Assembly: GCF_029338195.1 (NCBI RefSeq)
Contig: NZ_CP119779.1
Span: 1,736,001-1,800,000 of the forward strand
Source of the DNA: Haloarcula litorea
GTDB taxonomy: Archaea; Halobacteriota; Halobacteria; Halobacteriales; Haloarculaceae
Length of the DNA: 64,000 nt
Reading direction: 5' to 3'
A program made the translations under genes and the position numbers. Below are positions 35,399 through 46,725 of this stretch, in pieces; the first letter of the stretch is position 1, and each line of letters opens with the position of its first letter. The notes beneath the pieces were generated by a model that was not told the DNA's origin, ran no database searches, and saw only the letters and a list, made by a program, of their open reading frames with translations.

Positions 35399-36963
35399 TG
35401 GACACACAGGACCGACGAGAGATCTCGCGCGAGTACTTCGGCAAGGAACGGCTCGCAGAACACCACTTCCGCTCGTTCAACGCGTTCCTCGATCGGGGAA
35501 TGCAGCAGGTCGTCGACGAGAAGGAGACGATCGACACGGACATCGGCGACAAGGAGGGTCAGGAGCCGGTGTGGGTCGAACTCGGCGACGTCCGGGTCGT
35601 CACCCCCCGGGTCCGCGAGGCCGACGGCAGCGAGGAGCTGCTCTACCCCCAGGAGGCCCGCCTCCGGAACATCACCTACTCCGCGCCGGTGTTCATGGAG
35701 ATGGCCATCGTCCGCGGCGGCGAGGAGGAGCCCGAGGAGGTCGTCGACCAGACCGAGACCAAGATCGGCCGGATGCCGATCATGGTCGGCTCCGACAAGT
35801 GCAACATCGCCGGCTTCTCCGACGAGGAGCTCATCGACATCGGCGAGGACCCCGCCGACCCCGGCGGCTACTTCTGTGTCAACGGCTCCGAGCGGGTCCT
35901 GATGACCAGCGAGGACCTCGCGCCCAACAAGATCCTCGCGGAGTACGACACCAAGTACGGCGACGAGGTCCAGGTCGCCAAGACGTTCTCCCAGCGGCGG
36001 GGCTACCGCGCGCTGGTGCTGTGTGAGCGGACCCGCGACGGGCTGCTCGAAGTGTCTTTCCCCTCCGTCTCCGGCAGCATCGACTTCGTGACCCTGGTCC
36101 GGGCGCTCGGGCTGGAGTCCGACGAGGAGATCGTCCACCGGGTGAGCGAGGACCCGGAGATCGTGAAGTTCATGCTGGAGAACTTAGAGGAGGCCGACGT
36201 CCAGACGACCGAGGAGGCCATCGAGACGCTCGGTCAGCGCGTCGCCTCCGGACAGGGCAAGAACTACCAGCTCAAGCGGGCCAACTACGTCATCGACCGG
36301 TACCTCCTGCCGCACCTCCACGAGGACGGGGTCGACGAGGAGGAGGTCCGGATCAACAAGGCCTACTACCTCTGTCGGATGGCCGAGGCCTGCTTCGAGC
36401 TGGCGCTGGACCGCCGCGAGGCCGACGACAAGGACCACTACGCCAACAAGCGGCTGAAGGTCAGCGGCGACCTGATGACCGACCTGTTCCGGACGGCGCT
36501 GAACAAGCTCGCCCGGGACGTGAAGTACCAGCTCGAACGCGCGAACATGCGGAACCGCCAACTGTCTGTCTCCACGGTGGTCCGCTCGGACGTGCTGACC
36601 GAACGGCTGGAACACCCCATCGCGACGGGGAACTGGGTCGGCGGCCGCTCCGGCGTGAGCCAGCTGGTCGACCGGACCGACTTTATGGGGGTGCTCAGCC
36701 ACCTCCGCCGGCTGCGCTCGCCGCTCAGCCGCTCGCAGCCCCACTTCGAGGCGCGTGACCTCCACGCGACCCAGTGGGGACGCATCTGTCCCTCCGAGAC
36801 GCCGGAGGGGCCCAACTGTGGGCTGGTGAAGAACTTCGCCCAGGCGATGGAGCTGTCACAGGACGTCGCGGACGACCAGGAACTGAAGCAGGAACTCGCG
36901 GACATGGGGGTTCAGGGCATCCCCGGGATCGAGTCGATCGAACAGCAGCCCGCGGACGACTAA
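35398..36963 (+). CDS. rpoB2: RNA polymerase subunit B'' (N-terminal half of split Rpo2)
   Basis: A 521-residue protein covering the N-terminal half of the Rpb2-like subunit: [20 protein letters not shown], the KCNIAGF and NGSERVLM protrusion motifs, and the lobe/fork with [20 protein letters not shown] near residue 460-480, where the bridge to the active centre begins. The B subunit is split into B'' and B' as in most euryarchaea. It is one base from rpoH and one base from rpoB1. Confidence 0.98.
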   Translation: MDTQDRREISREYFGKERLAEHHFRSFNAFLDRGMQQVVDEKETIDTDIGDKEGQEPVWVELGDVRVVTPRVREADGSEELLYPQEARLRNITYSAPVFMEMAIVRGGEEEPEEVVDQTETKIGRMPIMVGSDKCNIAGFSDEELIDIGEDPADPGGYFCVNGSERVLMTSEDLAPNKILAEYDTKYGDEVQVAKTFSQRRGYRALVLCERTRDGLLEVSFPSVSGSIDFVTLVRALGLESDEEIVHRVSEDPEIVKFMLENLEEADVQTTEEAIETLGQRVASGQGKNYQLKRANYVIDRYLLPHLHEDGVDEEEVRINKAYYLCRMAEACFELALDRREADDKDHYANKRLKVSGDLMTDLFRTALNKLARDVKYQLERANMRNRQLSVSTVVRSDVLTERLEHPIATGNWVGGRSGVSQLVDRTDFMGVLSHLRRLRSPLSRSQPHFEARDLHATQWGRICPSETPEGPNCGLVKNFAQAMELSQDVADDQELKQELADMGVQGIPGIESIEQQPADD

Positions 36964-36964
36964 C

Positions 36965-38791
36965 ATGAGTCAGGGACGCGAAGCCAAGGTATACGTCAAC
37001 GGTAGTCTGGTCGGGACACACCCCGACCCGGAACAGCTCGCAGAACAGGTCCGACAGGCGCGCCGACGGGGGGACGTCTCCGAGATGGTCAACGTCTCGG
37101 TCAAGGACCGGACCGACGAGGTCATCATCAACGCCGACGCCGGCCGCGCCAGGCGACCGCTGCTCGTCGTCGAGGACGGCGAGCCGCTCATCTCCGAGGA
37201 GGAGGTCGAGGCGGTCAAGGACGGCGACCTCGAGTTCGAGGAACTGGTCGAGCGCGGCGTCGTCGAGTTCATCGACGCCGAGGAGGAGGAGGACATCCTC
37301 GTCGGCGTCGACGAGGAGGAACTCACCGAGAACCACACCCACCTCGAGGTCGACCCCCAGCTGATGTTCGGCATCGGCGCGGGGATGATCCCCTACCCCG
37401 AGCACAACGCCAGCCCGCGGATCACGATGGGCTCGGGGATGATCAAGCAGTCGCTGGGCCTGCCGAGCGCGAACTACCGCATCCGCCCGGACACCCGCCA
37501 GCACCTGCTGCACTACCCCCAGCTCTCGATGGTCAAGACCCAGACCACCGAGCAGATCGGCTACGACGACCGCCCGGCCGCGCAGAACTTCGTCGTCGCC
37601 GTGATGAGCTACGAGGGGTTCAACATCGAGGACGCGCTGGTCATGAACAAGGGGTCGGTCGACCGCGCGCTGGCCCGCTCGCACTTCTTCCGCACCTACG
37701 AGGGCGAGGAGCGGCGCTACCCCGGCGGTCAGGAGGACCGCTTCGAGATCCCCGACGACGAGGTCCGGGGCGCTCGCGGCGAGGAGGCGTACACCCACCT
37801 CGACGACGACGGGCTCGTGAACCCGGAGACGCAGGTCGGCGAGAACGCCGTCCTGCTGGGCAAGACCTCCCCGCCCCGCTTCCTCGAGGAACCGGACGAC
37901 ATGGGTGGACTCAGCCCCCAGAAGCGCCGGGAGACCAGCGTGACGATGCGCTCGGGCGAGTCCGGCGTCGTCGACACGGTCACCCTGATGGAGGGCGAGG
38001 ACGGCTCGAAGCTCTCGAAGGTCTCGGTGCGCGACGAGCGCATCCCGGAACTGGGCGACAAGTTCGCCAGCCGGCACGGCCAGAAGGGCGTCGTCGGCCA
38101 CATCGCGCCCCAGGAGGACATGCCCTTCACCGAGGAGGGCGTCGTCCCGGACCTCATCATCAACCCCCACGCGCTCCCCTCCCGGATGACCGTGGGCCAC
38201 ATCCTTGAGATGATCGGCGGCAAGGTCGGGGCCTTGGAGGGTCGCCGCGTCGACGGGACCGCCTTCACCGGCGAGGACGAGGACGAGCTCCGCGAGGCGC
38301 TGGAGGACCACGGCTTCGACTCCTCCGCCAAGGAGGTCATGTACTCCGGCGTCACCGGCGAGAAGATCGAGGCCGACATCTTCGTCGGGGACATCTTCTA
38401 CCAGAAGCTCTACCACATGGTCTCGAACAAGCTGCACGCCCGCTCGCGCGGGCCGGTGCAGGTGCTGACCCGCCAGCCCACCGAGGGCCGCGCCCGCGAG
38501 GGCGGCCTGCGGATCGGGACGATGGAGCGGGACTGTTTCATCGGCCACGGGGCCGCGATGGCGCTCAAGGAACGGCTGCTCGACGAGTCCGACCGCGAGT
38601 GGATCAACGTCTGTGGCGTCTGCGGGATGACCGCCGTCGAGAACGTAGAGCAGCGCCGTGTCTACTGCCCCAACTGCGACGAGGAGACGGAGGTCCACGA
38701 GATCGAGATGTCCTACGCCTTCAAGCTGCTCTTGGACGAGATGAAGGCCCTCGGTATCGCCCCCCGACTCGAACTGGAGGACGCTGTCTAA
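36965..38791 (+). CDS. rpoB1: RNA polymerase subunit B' (C-terminal half of split Rpo2)
   Basis: A 608-residue protein with the hybrid-binding and wall regions: [39 protein letters not shown] near residue 375-395, [19 protein letters not shown], and a zinc site CGVCGMTA ... CPNC near the C-terminus. No intein is seen at the common insertion sites. The start ATG at 36965 is one base after the rpoB2 stop. Confidence 0.98.
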   Translation: MSQGREAKVYVNGSLVGTHPDPEQLAEQVRQARRRGDVSEMVNVSVKDRTDEVIINADAGRARRPLLVVEDGEPLISEEEVEAVKDGDLEFEELVERGVVEFIDAEEEEDILVGVDEEELTENHTHLEVDPQLMFGIGAGMIPYPEHNASPRITMGSGMIKQSLGLPSANYRIRPDTRQHLLHYPQLSMVKTQTTEQIGYDDRPAAQNFVVAVMSYEGFNIEDALVMNKGSVDRALARSHFFRTYEGEERRYPGGQEDRFEIPDDEVRGARGEEAYTHLDDDGLVNPETQVGENAVLLGKTSPPRFLEEPDDMGGLSPQKRRETSVTMRSGESGVVDTVTLMEGEDGSKLSKVSVRDERIPELGDKFASRHGQKGVVGHIAPQEDMPFTEEGVVPDLIINPHALPSRMTVGHILEMIGGKVGALEGRRVDGTAFTGEDEDELREALEDHGFDSSAKEVMYSGVTGEKIEADIFVGDIFYQKLYHMVSNKLHARSRGPVQVLTRQPTEGRAREGGLRIGTMERDCFIGHGAAMALKERLLDESDREWINVCGVCGMTAVENVEQRRVYCPNCDEETEVHEIEMSYAFKLLLDEMKALGIAPRLELEDAV

Positions 38792-38792
38792 C

Positions 38793-41702
38793 ATGAGTGC
38801 ACAATCGACACCCAAGGAGATCAACGCCATCACCTTCGGGCTGATGGACCCCGAGGAGTACCGCGACATGTCGGCCACGAAGGTCATCACGGCCGACACC
38901 TACGACGACGACGGCTTCCCCATCGACATGGGGCTGATGGACCCGCGGCTGGGGGTCATCGACCCCGGGCTGGAGTGCAAGACCTGCGGCAAGCACTCCG
39001 GGTCCTGTAACGGCCACTTCGGCCACATCGAGCTGGCCGCGCCCGTCATCCACGTCGGGTTCGCGAAGCTCATCCGCCGCCTCCTGCGGGGCACCTGCCG
39101 GGAGTGTTCCCGGCTCTGTCTCGACGAGACCGAGCGCGAGGAGTTCGAGGGCCGCCTCGACCGGACCCGGGAGCTCGGGCTCGACCTCAACGACGTGACC
39201 AAGGCCGCCATCCGGCAGGCCCGCAAGAAGGACCGCTGCCCGTTCTGCGGCGAGAAGCAGTACGACATCAAACACGAGAAGCCCACCACCTACTACGAGG
39301 TCCAGCAGGTGCTCGCCTCCGATTACCCGGATCGGCTCGCGGCCGCGATGGAGGAGGCCGAGGACCCCATCTCGCCGCCGGAGCTGGCCGACGAGACGGG
39401 CATCGAGGGCAGCCGCGTCCAGCAGATCCTCAGCGGCGAGTTCCGACCGCGCAAGGAGGACCGCAAGGCCCTCGAGAAGGCGCTGTCGGTGGACCTGACC
39501 GAGGAGGACATGAACAAGCTGATGCCCTCCGACATCCGGGACTGGTTCGAGGACATCCCGGACGAGGACATCGAGGTGCTCGGGATGAACCCCGACCGCT
39601 CCCGGCCCGAGTGGATGATCCTGACGGTGCTGCCGGTGCCGCCGGTCACCGCACGTCCCTCGATCACGCTGGACAACGGCCAGCGCAGCGAGGACGACCT
39701 GACCCACAAGCTGGTCGACATCATCCGCATCAACCAGCGGTTCATGGAGAACCGCGAGGCCGGCGCGCCCCAGCTCATCATCGAGGACCTCTGGGAACTG
39801 CTCCAGTACCACGTCACGACCTTCATGGACAACGAGATCTCGGGGACGCCGCCGGCTCGGCACCGCTCCGGCCGCCCCCTCAAAACGCTCTCGCAGCGCC
39901 TGAAGGGCAAGGAGGGCCGCTTCCGTGGCTCCCTGTCCGGGAAGCGCGTGAACTTCTCCGCCCGGACGGTGATCTCGCCGGACCCGACCCTCTCGCTGAA
40001 CGAGGTCGGGGTCCCCGAACGGGTCGCCCGCGAGATGACCCAGACGATGAACGTCAACGAGCGGAACTTAGAGGAGGCACGCCGCTACGTCACCAACGGG
40101 CCGGAGGGCCACCCCGGAGCCAACTACGTCCGGCGACCGGACGGCCGCCGGCTGAAGGTCACCGAGAAGAACTGCGAGGAGCTGGCCGAGAAGGTCGAGC
40201 CCGGCTGGGAGGTCTCCCGGCACCTCGTCGACGGCGACATCGTCATCTTCAATCGACAGCCGTCGCTGCACCGGATGTCGATCATGGCCCACGAGGTGGT
40301 CGTGATGCCGTACAAGACGTTCCGGCTGAACACCACCGTCTGCCCGCCGTACAACGCCGACTTCGACGGCGACGAGATGAATATGCACGCCCTCCAGAAC
40401 GAGGAGGCGCGCGCGGAGGCCCGCGTCCTGATGCGCGTCCAGGAGCAGATGCTCTCCCCGCGGTTCGGCGAGAACATCATCGGCGCGATCCAGGACCACA
40501 TCTCCGGGACATACCTGCTGACCCACACCAATCCGAAGTTCAACGAGACGCAGGCGCTGGACCTGCTGCGGGCGACCCGGATCGACGAACTGCCTGACCC
40601 GGACGGCGTCGACGAGAGCGGCGACGACTACTGGACCGGGCGGACGCTGTTCTCGCAGCTGCTGCCCGACGATCTGGACCTGGAGTTCACCTCCTCGGCC
40701 GGCGACACCGTCGTCGTCGAGGACGGCGAGATGACCGAGGGGACCATCGACGAGGACGCCGTCGGTGCCTTCGGCGGCGAGGTCGTCGACACCATCGCAA
40801 AGGACTACTCGAAGACCCGCGCCCGCATCCTCGTCAACGAGGTGTCGGCGCTGGCGATGCGGTCGATCATGCACTTCGGGTTCTCGATCGGGATCGACGA
40901 CGAGTCCATCCCCCGGGAGGCCGAGGAGCAGATCAACGACGCCATCGACAACGCCTACGACCGCGTCGAGGAGCTCATCGACACCTACGAGCGGGGCGAA
41001 CTCGAGTCCCTGCCCGGCCGGACCGTCGACGAGACCCTCGAGATGAAGATCATGCAGACGCTGGGCAAGGCCCGGGACTCCGCAGGCGACATCGCCGAGG
41101 ACCACTTCGACGACGACAACCCGGCGGTCATCATGGCCGAGTCCGGTGCCCGTGGGTCGATGCTGAACCTGACCCAGATGGCCGGCTGCGTCGGTCAGCA
41201 GGCGGTCCGGGGCGAGCGGATCAACCGCGGCTACGAGGGGCGGACCCTCTCGCACTTCGAGGAGGGCGACCTCTCGGCGGACGCCCACGGCTTCGTGGAG
41301 GCCTCCTACCGCTCGGGGCTGGGACCAAAGGAGTTCTTCTTCCACGCGATGGGGGGCCGCGAGGGGCTGGTCGACACCGCGGTCCGGACCTCCAAGTCCG
41401 GTTACCTCCAGCGCCGCCTCATCAACGCCCTCTCGGAACTGGAGACCCAGTACGACGGCACCGTCCGCGACACCACGGACACCATCGTCCAGTTCGAGTT
41501 CGGCGAGGACGGCACCTCGCCCGTCGAGGTCTCCTCGGGCGACGACGAGCCCGGCGTCGACGTCGACAGCATCGCCGACGCCGTCCTCGACGAGGAGTTC
41601 GAGAGCGAGCAGCAGAAACAGAGTTTCCTCGGACAGCGCACCGAGCGGACCAACCTCTCGGAACACGCCGACGACTGGTGGATGGCCGAGGGTGACGACT
41701 AA
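38793..41702 (+). CDS. rpoA1: RNA polymerase subunit A' (N-terminal half of split Rpo1)
   Basis: A 969-residue protein. The clamp zinc sites are [18 protein letters not shown] and CRECSRLC ... CPFCGEKQ. The catalytic [10 protein letters not shown] motif places D523, D525 and D527, which hold the active-site magnesium. The bridge helix lies in [20 protein letters not shown] near residue 847-870. Compared with methanogen A', an insertion of about 65 residues (about 170-238) with an HTH-like look sits between the YYEV segment and the conserved PDEDIEVLG segment. No intein is present. The gene lies one base after rpoB1 and two bases before rpoA2. Confidence 0.98.
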   Translation: MSAQSTPKEINAITFGLMDPEEYRDMSATKVITADTYDDDGFPIDMGLMDPRLGVIDPGLECKTCGKHSGSCNGHFGHIELAAPVIHVGFAKLIRRLLRGTCRECSRLCLDETEREEFEGRLDRTRELGLDLNDVTKAAIRQARKKDRCPFCGEKQYDIKHEKPTTYYEVQQVLASDYPDRLAAAMEEAEDPISPPELADETGIEGSRVQQILSGEFRPRKEDRKALEKALSVDLTEEDMNKLMPSDIRDWFEDIPDEDIEVLGMNPDRSRPEWMILTVLPVPPVTARPSITLDNGQRSEDDLTHKLVDIIRINQRFMENREAGAPQLIIEDLWELLQYHVTTFMDNEISGTPPARHRSGRPLKTLSQRLKGKEGRFRGSLSGKRVNFSARTVISPDPTLSLNEVGVPERVAREMTQTMNVNERNLEEARRYVTNGPEGHPGANYVRRPDGRRLKVTEKNCEELAEKVEPGWEVSRHLVDGDIVIFNRQPSLHRMSIMAHEVVVMPYKTFRLNTTVCPPYNADFDGDEMNMHALQNEEARAEARVLMRVQEQMLSPRFGENIIGAIQDHISGTYLLTHTNPKFNETQALDLLRATRIDELPDPDGVDESGDDYWTGRTLFSQLLPDDLDLEFTSSAGDTVVVEDGEMTEGTIDEDAVGAFGGEVVDTIAKDYSKTRARILVNEVSALAMRSIMHFGFSIGIDDESIPREAEEQINDAIDNAYDRVEELIDTYERGELESLPGRTVDETLEMKIMQTLGKARDSAGDIAEDHFDDDNPAVIMAESGARGSMLNLTQMAGCVGQQAVRGERINRGYEGRTLSHFEEGDLSADAHGFVEASYRSGLGPKEFFFHAMGGREGLVDTAVRTSKSGYLQRRLINALSELETQYDGTVRDTTDTIVQFEFGEDGTSPVEVSSGDDEPGVDVDSIADAVLDEEFESEQQKQSFLGQRTERTNLSEHADDWWMAEGDD

Positions 41703-41704
41703 CC

Positions 41705-42892
41705 ATGACAGCACACGACGTCTCCGAAGACATCGAGGCCGTCGTCGAGGACACCGAGCTCCCCCGGCGGCTGAAAGACGAGGTGTACAGCACCGTCGAG
41801 GACCGTGCCCTCGGCGTCGAGGACGCCGACCGCGTGGCACAGGCCGTCGAGTCCCGCTACCTCGACACCCGCGTCGACCCGCTTGACCCGGTCGGGACCG
41901 TCTCGGCCCAGTCCATCGGCGAACCCGGGACCCAGATGACGATGAACACCTTCCACTACGCGGGGGTCGCGGAGATCGACGTCACGCAGGGGCTCCCCCG
42001 GCTCATCGAGCTGGTCGACGCCCGGAAGACCCCGGACACGCCGATGATGACGGTCCACCTCGAAGACGAGTACGCGACCGATCGCGAGCGCGCCCACGAG
42101 GTCGTCTGGAACATCGAGGCGACGCGCATCCTCGCGCTGGGGGACATCTCGACGAACGTCGCGGACATGCTCGTCCAGATCGACCTCAACGAGGAGACCC
42201 TTCAGGAGCGGTGGCCGACCGTCGGCGACACCGAGGAGATCGCCGAGCGCATCGCCGAGACCATCGAGTCGAACCTCGGCGTCCAGACCCAGCAGGTCGG
42301 GACCGTCGTCGAGTTCGGGCCGGAGGAGCCGTCCTACCGGGACCTCCTCCAGCTGGTCGAGGAGCTGCGCGACATCGTGTTCAAGGGGATCGAGGAGATC
42401 TCCCGGGTCGTCATCCGCAAGGAGGAGACCGACGAGGGCGAGGAGTTCGTCCTCTACACGGAGGGGTCGGACTTCGGCGAGGTGCTGGACATCGAGGGCG
42501 TCGACGCCTCCCGCACCACCTGTAACAACATCCACGAGATCCACCGCAGCCTCGGCGTCGAGGCGGCCCGCGAGACGCTCATCAACGAGACGATGAACAC
42601 CCTCGAGGAGCAGGGGCTTGACGACGTGAACGTCCGGCACCTGATGCTGGTCGCGGACATCATGACCAACGAGGGGACCATCGAGTCCATCGGCCGCCAC
42701 GGGATCTCCGGGTCGAAAGACTCCGTGCTCGCGCGGGCGGCCTTCGAGGTGACGGTGAACCACCTGCTCGACGCCGCCATCCACGCCGAGGTCGACGAAC
42801 TCGACGGCGTCGCCGAGAACGTCATCGTCGGCAAGCCGATCAAGCTCGGGACCGGCGACGTGGACCTCCGGATGGGCGCGAGTCAGGACTGA
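41705..42892 (+). CDS. rpoA2: RNA polymerase subunit A'' (C-terminal half of split Rpo1)
   Basis: A 395-residue protein with [20 protein letters not shown] followed by [20 protein letters not shown], the trigger loop and its surroundings, then the jaw and the C-terminal clamp with [14 protein letters not shown] and [20 protein letters not shown]. It completes the largest subunit. The stop is five bases before nusA. Confidence 0.98.
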   Translation: MTAHDVSEDIEAVVEDTELPRRLKDEVYSTVEDRALGVEDADRVAQAVESRYLDTRVDPLDPVGTVSAQSIGEPGTQMTMNTFHYAGVAEIDVTQGLPRLIELVDARKTPDTPMMTVHLEDEYATDRERAHEVVWNIEATRILALGDISTNVADMLVQIDLNEETLQERWPTVGDTEEIAERIAETIESNLGVQTQQVGTVVEFGPEEPSYRDLLQLVEELRDIVFKGIEEISRVVIRKEETDEGEEFVLYTEGSDFGEVLDIEGVDASRTTCNNIHEIHRSLGVEAARETLINETMNTLEEQGLDDVNVRHLMLVADIMTNEGTIESIGRHGISGSKDSVLARAAFEVTVNHLLDAAIHAEVDELDGVAENVIVGKPIKLGTGDVDLRMGASQD

Positions 42893-42897
42893 CACTG

Positions 42898-43323
42898 ATG
42901 GCCATCGAACTCTCGGACGAGGAACGCCAGCTGGTCGCCCTGTTCGAGGACGAGGCCGGCGTGACCGTCCGGGACTGCGTCGTCGACGAGTCCCACGACC
43001 AGGTCGTCTACCTGATCAAGCGCGGTGAGATCGCCGACGCGATCGGCCCGGGCGGGCAGACGGTCGCGGCCGTCGAGGAGCGGCTGGGCCGGGACGTGAA
43101 ACTCGTCGAGGACGCCGACACGGCCGAGAACTTCGTGGCCAACGCCCTGGCACCGGCGGCGGTGTACAACGTCACCGTCTCCGAGAACGACGACACCGTC
43201 GCCTACGTCGAGGTGGCCCAGGAGGACCGCGGCGCGGCCATCGGCCGCGAGGGGCGCAACATCGACGCCGCCCGCGCGCTGGCCGAGCGCCACCACGACA
43301 TCGACGGCATCGAGCTGACCTGA
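42898..43323 (+). CDS. nusA: NusA-like transcription factor (two KH domains)
   Basis: A 141-residue protein with two KH domains, AIGPGGQTVAAVEERLG (about 47-63) and AIGREGRNIDAARAL (about 115-130). Archaeal NusA keeps only the KH pair of bacterial NusA and binds nascent RNA. It closes the RNA polymerase operon, five bases after rpoA2. Length is normal for the family. Confidence 0.95.
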   Translation: MAIELSDEERQLVALFEDEAGVTVRDCVVDESHDQVVYLIKRGEIADAIGPGGQTVAAVEERLGRDVKLVEDADTAENFVANALAPAAVYNVTVSENDDTVAYVEVAQEDRGAAIGREGRNIDAARALAERHHDIDGIELT

Positions 43324-43371
43324 CCGGAGGTAGTTTTACCCGGTCGCCGGTCGCAGTCCCGCGCTGTCCCG

Positions 43372-44160
43372 ATGAGCGACCCGCTGGAGTACCACGAGCA
43401 GGCGGCCCGACAGGAGGAGCGCATCTATCGGACGTCGGCGGCCGCGGCCCGTCGACAGCGGGTCCGGGACCTGCTAGAGCCGACGGCCGGCGAGACGGTC
43501 CTCTCGGTCGGCTGTGGCCCGGGGTTCGAGCCGGTCGAACTCGCCCCGTCGGTCGGCGACGACGGGTGCGTCCTCGGCGTCGATCGGAGCGAGGCGATGC
43601 TCGCGCTGGCGGCCGACCGCTGTGACGGGCACGAACGGGTGTCGCTCGCGGCGGCCGACGCCGCCGCGCTCCCGGTCGCGGACGGGGCGGTCGACGCGGC
43701 GACGGCCGTCCAGGTCTACGAGTACGTGCCGGACGTCGCCGCGGCGCTGTCGGAGCTTCACCGGGCCCTCGCTCCGGCCGGCCGGGCCGTGATCTGTGAC
43801 GCCGACTGGGACGCGACGGTCTGGCGATCGCCCGACACCGAGCGGACGGCCCGCGTGCTCGACGCGTTCGACGACCACTGCCCGCACCCGCGACTCGGAT
43901 CGCGGCTGGCTCCCGAACTCCGGGCCGCGGGCTTCCGGATCGAGTCGGTCGTGCCCCACACGATCGTCGAGATGAGCCTCGACGAGGACGCCTTCGTCAC
44001 CCACCTGCTGCCCGCGGTCAGGGAGTTCGCGGCGGCCCACGCGGCCGTCGGGCCCGACGAGGCCGAGGCGTGGGCCGACGACCTCCGGGAACAGGACCGG
44101 CGGGGCGAGACGTTCTTCAGCTACACGCAGTACTGCTATCTCGTCCGGCCGGCGCAGTGA
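43372..44160 (+). CDS. Class I SAM-dependent methyltransferase
   Basis: A 262-residue methyltransferase. Motif I is VLSVGCGPGFEPVELA (about residue 43-58), motif II DRSEAMLALA, motif III AADAAALPVADGAVDAA, motif IV VQVYEYVPDVAAALSELHRA; this is the UbiE/Coq5-like Methyltransf_11 type. The substrate is not clear: related proteins methylate arsenite, quinones or small molecules. It sits between nusA and rps12, breaking an otherwise conserved order. A TATA-like TTTTAC lies at 43335-43340, about 32-37 bases before the ATG, so it may have its own leaderless promoter. Confidence 0.88.
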   Translation: MSDPLEYHEQAARQEERIYRTSAAAARRQRVRDLLEPTAGETVLSVGCGPGFEPVELAPSVGDDGCVLGVDRSEAMLALAADRCDGHERVSLAAADAAALPVADGAVDAATAVQVYEYVPDVAAALSELHRALAPAGRAVICDADWDATVWRSPDTERTARVLDAFDDHCPHPRLGSRLAPELRAAGFRIESVVPHTIVEMSLDEDAFVTHLLPAVREFAAAHAAVGPDEAEAWADDLREQDRRGETFFSYTQYCYLVRPAQ

Positions 44161-44240
44161 CTGGACCGCGACGGGAGTGGCACCGTCTCACGTGCGGGAG
44201 ACCGCCACGTGCGGGCGGTTCGGCGACGACGAAAGAGGAG

Positions 44241-44250
44241 TCTTAAGTAG
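44241..44250 (+). promoter_or_regulatory. TATA-like element of the rps12-rps7 operon
   Basis: TCTTAAGTAG lies 25-34 bases before the rps12 ATG at 44275, the spacing expected for a leaderless haloarchaeal transcript. It indicates that rps12-rps7 can be transcribed independently of the rpo operon. Confidence 0.5.
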
Positions 44251-44274
44251 CTCGGCAGGATAGCCGGACGTACT

Positions 44275-44703
44275 ATGGCAAACGGCAAATACGCCGCGCG
44301 CAAGCTCAAGAAGGACCGCCAGCAACACCGGTGGTCCGACTCTGACTACGCGCGCCGCGAACGCGGGCTGGGCAAGAAGTCCGACCCGCTCGAAGGCGCG
44401 CCCCAGGGTCGTGGGATCGTCCTCGAGAAGGTCGGCATCGAGGCCAAACAGCCCAACTCCGCCATCCGGAAGTGCGTCCGCGTCCAGCTCATCAAGAACG
44501 GCAAGCAGGTCACCGCGTTCTGCCCCGGTGACGGCGCTATCTCCTTTATCGACGAACACGACGAGGTCACCATCGCCGGCATCGGCGGGGCCAAGGGTCG
44601 TGCGATGGGCGACCTCTCCGGCGTGAACTACAAGGTCGAGAAGGTCAACGGCGTCTCGCTCATCGAACTGGTTCGCGGCAACGCGGAGAAGCCGGTCCGA
44701 TAA
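44275..44703 (+). CDS. rps12: Ribosomal protein S12
   Basis: A 142-residue S12 of archaeal type: [60 protein letters not shown]. The loop that contacts the decoding site (KQPNSAIRK) is intact, including the lysine linked to streptomycin resistance in bacteria. It forms a two-gene unit with rps7 (2-base spacing). Confidence 0.98.
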   Translation: MANGKYAARKLKKDRQQHRWSDSDYARRERGLGKKSDPLEGAPQGRGIVLEKVGIEAKQPNSAIRKCVRVQLIKNGKQVTAFCPGDGAISFIDEHDEVTIAGIGGAKGRAMGDLSGVNYKVEKVNGVSLIELVRGNAEKPVR

Positions 44704-44705
44704 CC

Positions 44706-45320
44706 ATGAGTGCCGAAGACCAACCCGAACCCGACGCGCCGGCCGGTAGCGACGACGAGGGCGCTCGCGCCCAGCTGTTCGGCGAGTGGGACGTCACCGA
44801 CATCGAGTACACCGACCCCTCGACGGAGCGGTACATCACGGTCACGCCCATCGCCCACACGCAGGGCCGTCACTCGGACAAGCAGTTCAAGAAGTCCGAG
44901 ATCAGCATCGTCGAGCGGCTGATCAACCGCCTGATGCAGACCGACGAGAACACGGGCAAGAAGCAGCTCGCCACCTCCATCGTCCAGGACGCGTTCGACA
45001 TCGTCCACGAGCGCACCGAGGACAACCCGGTGCAGGTGCTCGTCAGCGCCGTCGAGAACAGCGCCCCCCGCGAGGAGACCGTCCGCCTGAAGTACGGTGG
45101 CATCTCCGTCCCGAAGGCCGTCGACGTCGCGCCCCAGCGCCGCGTCGACCAGGCCCTGAAGTTCCTCGCCGAGGGCGTCTACGGCGACTCGTTCAAGACG
45201 ACCACCAGCGCCGAGGAGGCGCTCGCCCAGCAGCTCATCGGTGCCGCGCGGGACGACGTCCAGACCTACGCCGTCAACCAGAAAGAAGAGAAAGAGCGCG
45301 TCGCGGCCGCCGCTCGCTGA
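44706..45320 (+). CDS. rps7: Ribosomal protein S7
   Basis: A 204-residue S7: acidic N-terminal extension (about 20 residues), then LFGEWDVTDIEYTDPSTERY, RHSDKQFKKSEISIVERLIN and the conserved VENSAPREETVRLKYGGISV and GAARDDVQTYAVNQKEEKER end. It binds the 3' major domain of 16S rRNA. It is two bases after rps12. In many haloarchaea the next gene is aEF-2; here about 6.5 kb of other genes comes between. Confidence 0.98.
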   Translation: MSAEDQPEPDAPAGSDDEGARAQLFGEWDVTDIEYTDPSTERYITVTPIAHTQGRHSDKQFKKSEISIVERLINRLMQTDENTGKKQLATSIVQDAFDIVHERTEDNPVQVLVSAVENSAPREETVRLKYGGISVPKAVDVAPQRRVDQALKFLAEGVYGDSFKTTTSAEEALAQQLIGAARDDVQTYAVNQKEEKERVAAAAR

Positions 45321-45408
45321 CGCTCGCCACCCGTCTCGCCGCCCGTGGACCGGGCGGCACCCACACGGCAGTGGAGACCTTTTTCCTGCCGACCGCCGTG
45401 GAGTCGGT

Positions 45409-45606
45409 ATGACCGACGAGCGAACCACCTGGGAGTACGAGACGCTGCGACCGGTGCGTGGCTCGACGAAGAAGGAGCCGGTCGACCCGGCGGAGGAACT
45501 GAACGAGCTCGGGAGCGAGGGGTGGGAGCTGGTCGACACCGTCGACTACGTCGGCGGCGGGACGAAGTTCCTCGTGTTCAGGCGGCCCGCGGAGGACGAG
45601 GGATGA
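45409..45606 (+). CDS. DUF4177 family small protein
   Basis: A 65-residue protein: TTWEYETLRPVRGSTKKEPV, then ELNELGSEGWELVDTVDYVG and a strand TKFLVFRRP. The NxxGxxGWELV signature identifies DUF4177, small beta-alpha proteins of unknown function found in many prokaryotes. Its stop overlaps the ATG of the following membrane protein gene by three bases (ATGA style), so the two are coupled. Confidence 0.8.
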   Translation: MTDERTTWEYETLRPVRGSTKKEPVDPAEELNELGSEGWELVDTVDYVGGGTKFLVFRRPAEDEG

Positions 45607-46679
45607 GCGCCGGCGCGAACAGCGAGGTCGACGCCGACGCCGAGTCCGACACGGAGATCGAGACCAGCGGGGACACCGACATCAGCACCGCCAACACGAT
45701 GCGCGAGCGGGCCGGCGAGAGCCGGCTGAAGCTCTGGGTGATGCTCAGCGCCGACCGGCTGGTCATCACGGGCGCGCTGGCGGTACTGGTGTTCGGGGCG
45801 TTCGTCCTCGGGGGGGCGGTCCTCTTCCCGGAGGTGAGCGCGAACCTCAACAGCGGCGACACGAAGTCGACGATCTTCTCGACGATGCTGGGGGCCATCA
45901 TCACCGGCACCACCCTGATCGTCACCATCAGCCAACTGGTGATCTCACAGGAGAACGGGCCGCTTGGCGACCAGCACGAGCGGATGAGCAACACCCTCGA
46001 CTTCAGGGACTACGTCGGGGACCTCTACGACGAGCCGACGCCGGTCGATCCCTCGGCGTTCCTCCGGAAGATCGTCGCGGAGAGCCAGCGCCGGGCGAAG
46101 GCGCTGCGGGACTCGGTCTCCGAACACGACGACGACGACCTCCGCGAGGAGGTCGACGAGTTCACCGACAGCCTCACCGGCAACGCCGACGAGGTGACCG
46201 ACCAGCTGGAGGGGGAGGCCTTCGGCTCCTTCGACGTGCTCTTCGCCGCGTTGAACTTCAACTACGGCTGGAAGATCTTCCAGGTCGAACGGATCGGTCA
46301 CGACTACGCCGACGCCATCGACGACGAGACCGAGACCCTGCTGGGCGAACTGAAGACGACGCTGTCGATGTTCGGCCCGGCCCGGGAACACATCAAGACG
46401 CTGTACTTCCAGTGGGCGCTGATCGACCTCTCGCAGCTCATCCTCTACGCGGCGCTGCCCGGCCTGCTGGTCGCGGGTTCGATGATCGGGTTCTTCGGGA
46501 GCGGTCCGATCCCGGGGACGACGGCCGGCGTCTCGAACGTCCTCTGGGTGGTCGGGGCGGCGTTCACGGTGACGCTGGTGCCGTTCCTGTTGCTGGTGTC
46601 GTACATCGCCCGCATCGCCACCATCGCCAAGCGGACGCTGGCGATCGGCCCGCTCATCCTCAGGGACTCCCAGCGGTAG
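45603..46679 (+). CDS. Conserved membrane protein, four-helix type, unknown function
   Basis: A 358-residue protein. After an acidic disordered N-terminus there are helices at about 57-78, 92-112, 275-298 and 315-342, with a roughly 160-residue soluble middle rich in Asp and Glu. The segment GAIITGTTLIVTISQLVISQ with NxGP following resembles membrane proteins of the bestrophin-like or DUF4239-like class, but I cannot assign it. It is translationally coupled to the DUF4177 gene, which suggests a shared role. Confidence 0.65.
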   Translation: MSAGANSEVDADAESDTEIETSGDTDISTANTMRERAGESRLKLWVMLSADRLVITGALAVLVFGAFVLGGAVLFPEVSANLNSGDTKSTIFSTMLGAIITGTTLIVTISQLVISQENGPLGDQHERMSNTLDFRDYVGDLYDEPTPVDPSAFLRKIVAESQRRAKALRDSVSEHDDDDLREEVDEFTDSLTGNADEVTDQLEGEAFGSFDVLFAALNFNYGWKIFQVERIGHDYADAIDDETETLLGELKTTLSMFGPAREHIKTLYFQWALIDLSQLILYAALPGLLVAGSMIGFFGSGPIPGTTAGVSNVLWVVGAAFTVTLVPFLLLVSYIARIATIAKRTLAIGPLILRDSQR

Positions 46680-46725
46680 CGCGTGAACCGTCGGTTATAT
46701 TCCGGTTGACGCGGGAGGTGACGGT

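Noticed and set aside
36725-38899. A 724-codon minus-strand frame opposite rpoB1
   Set aside because: It is a shadow of the RNA polymerase B' gene and has no initiation signal or recognisable domain.
38793-41702. An intein in rpoA1 or rpoB1, which occur in some haloarchaea
   Set aside because: The catalytic and nucleotide-binding segments are uninterrupted and the proteins have normal length.
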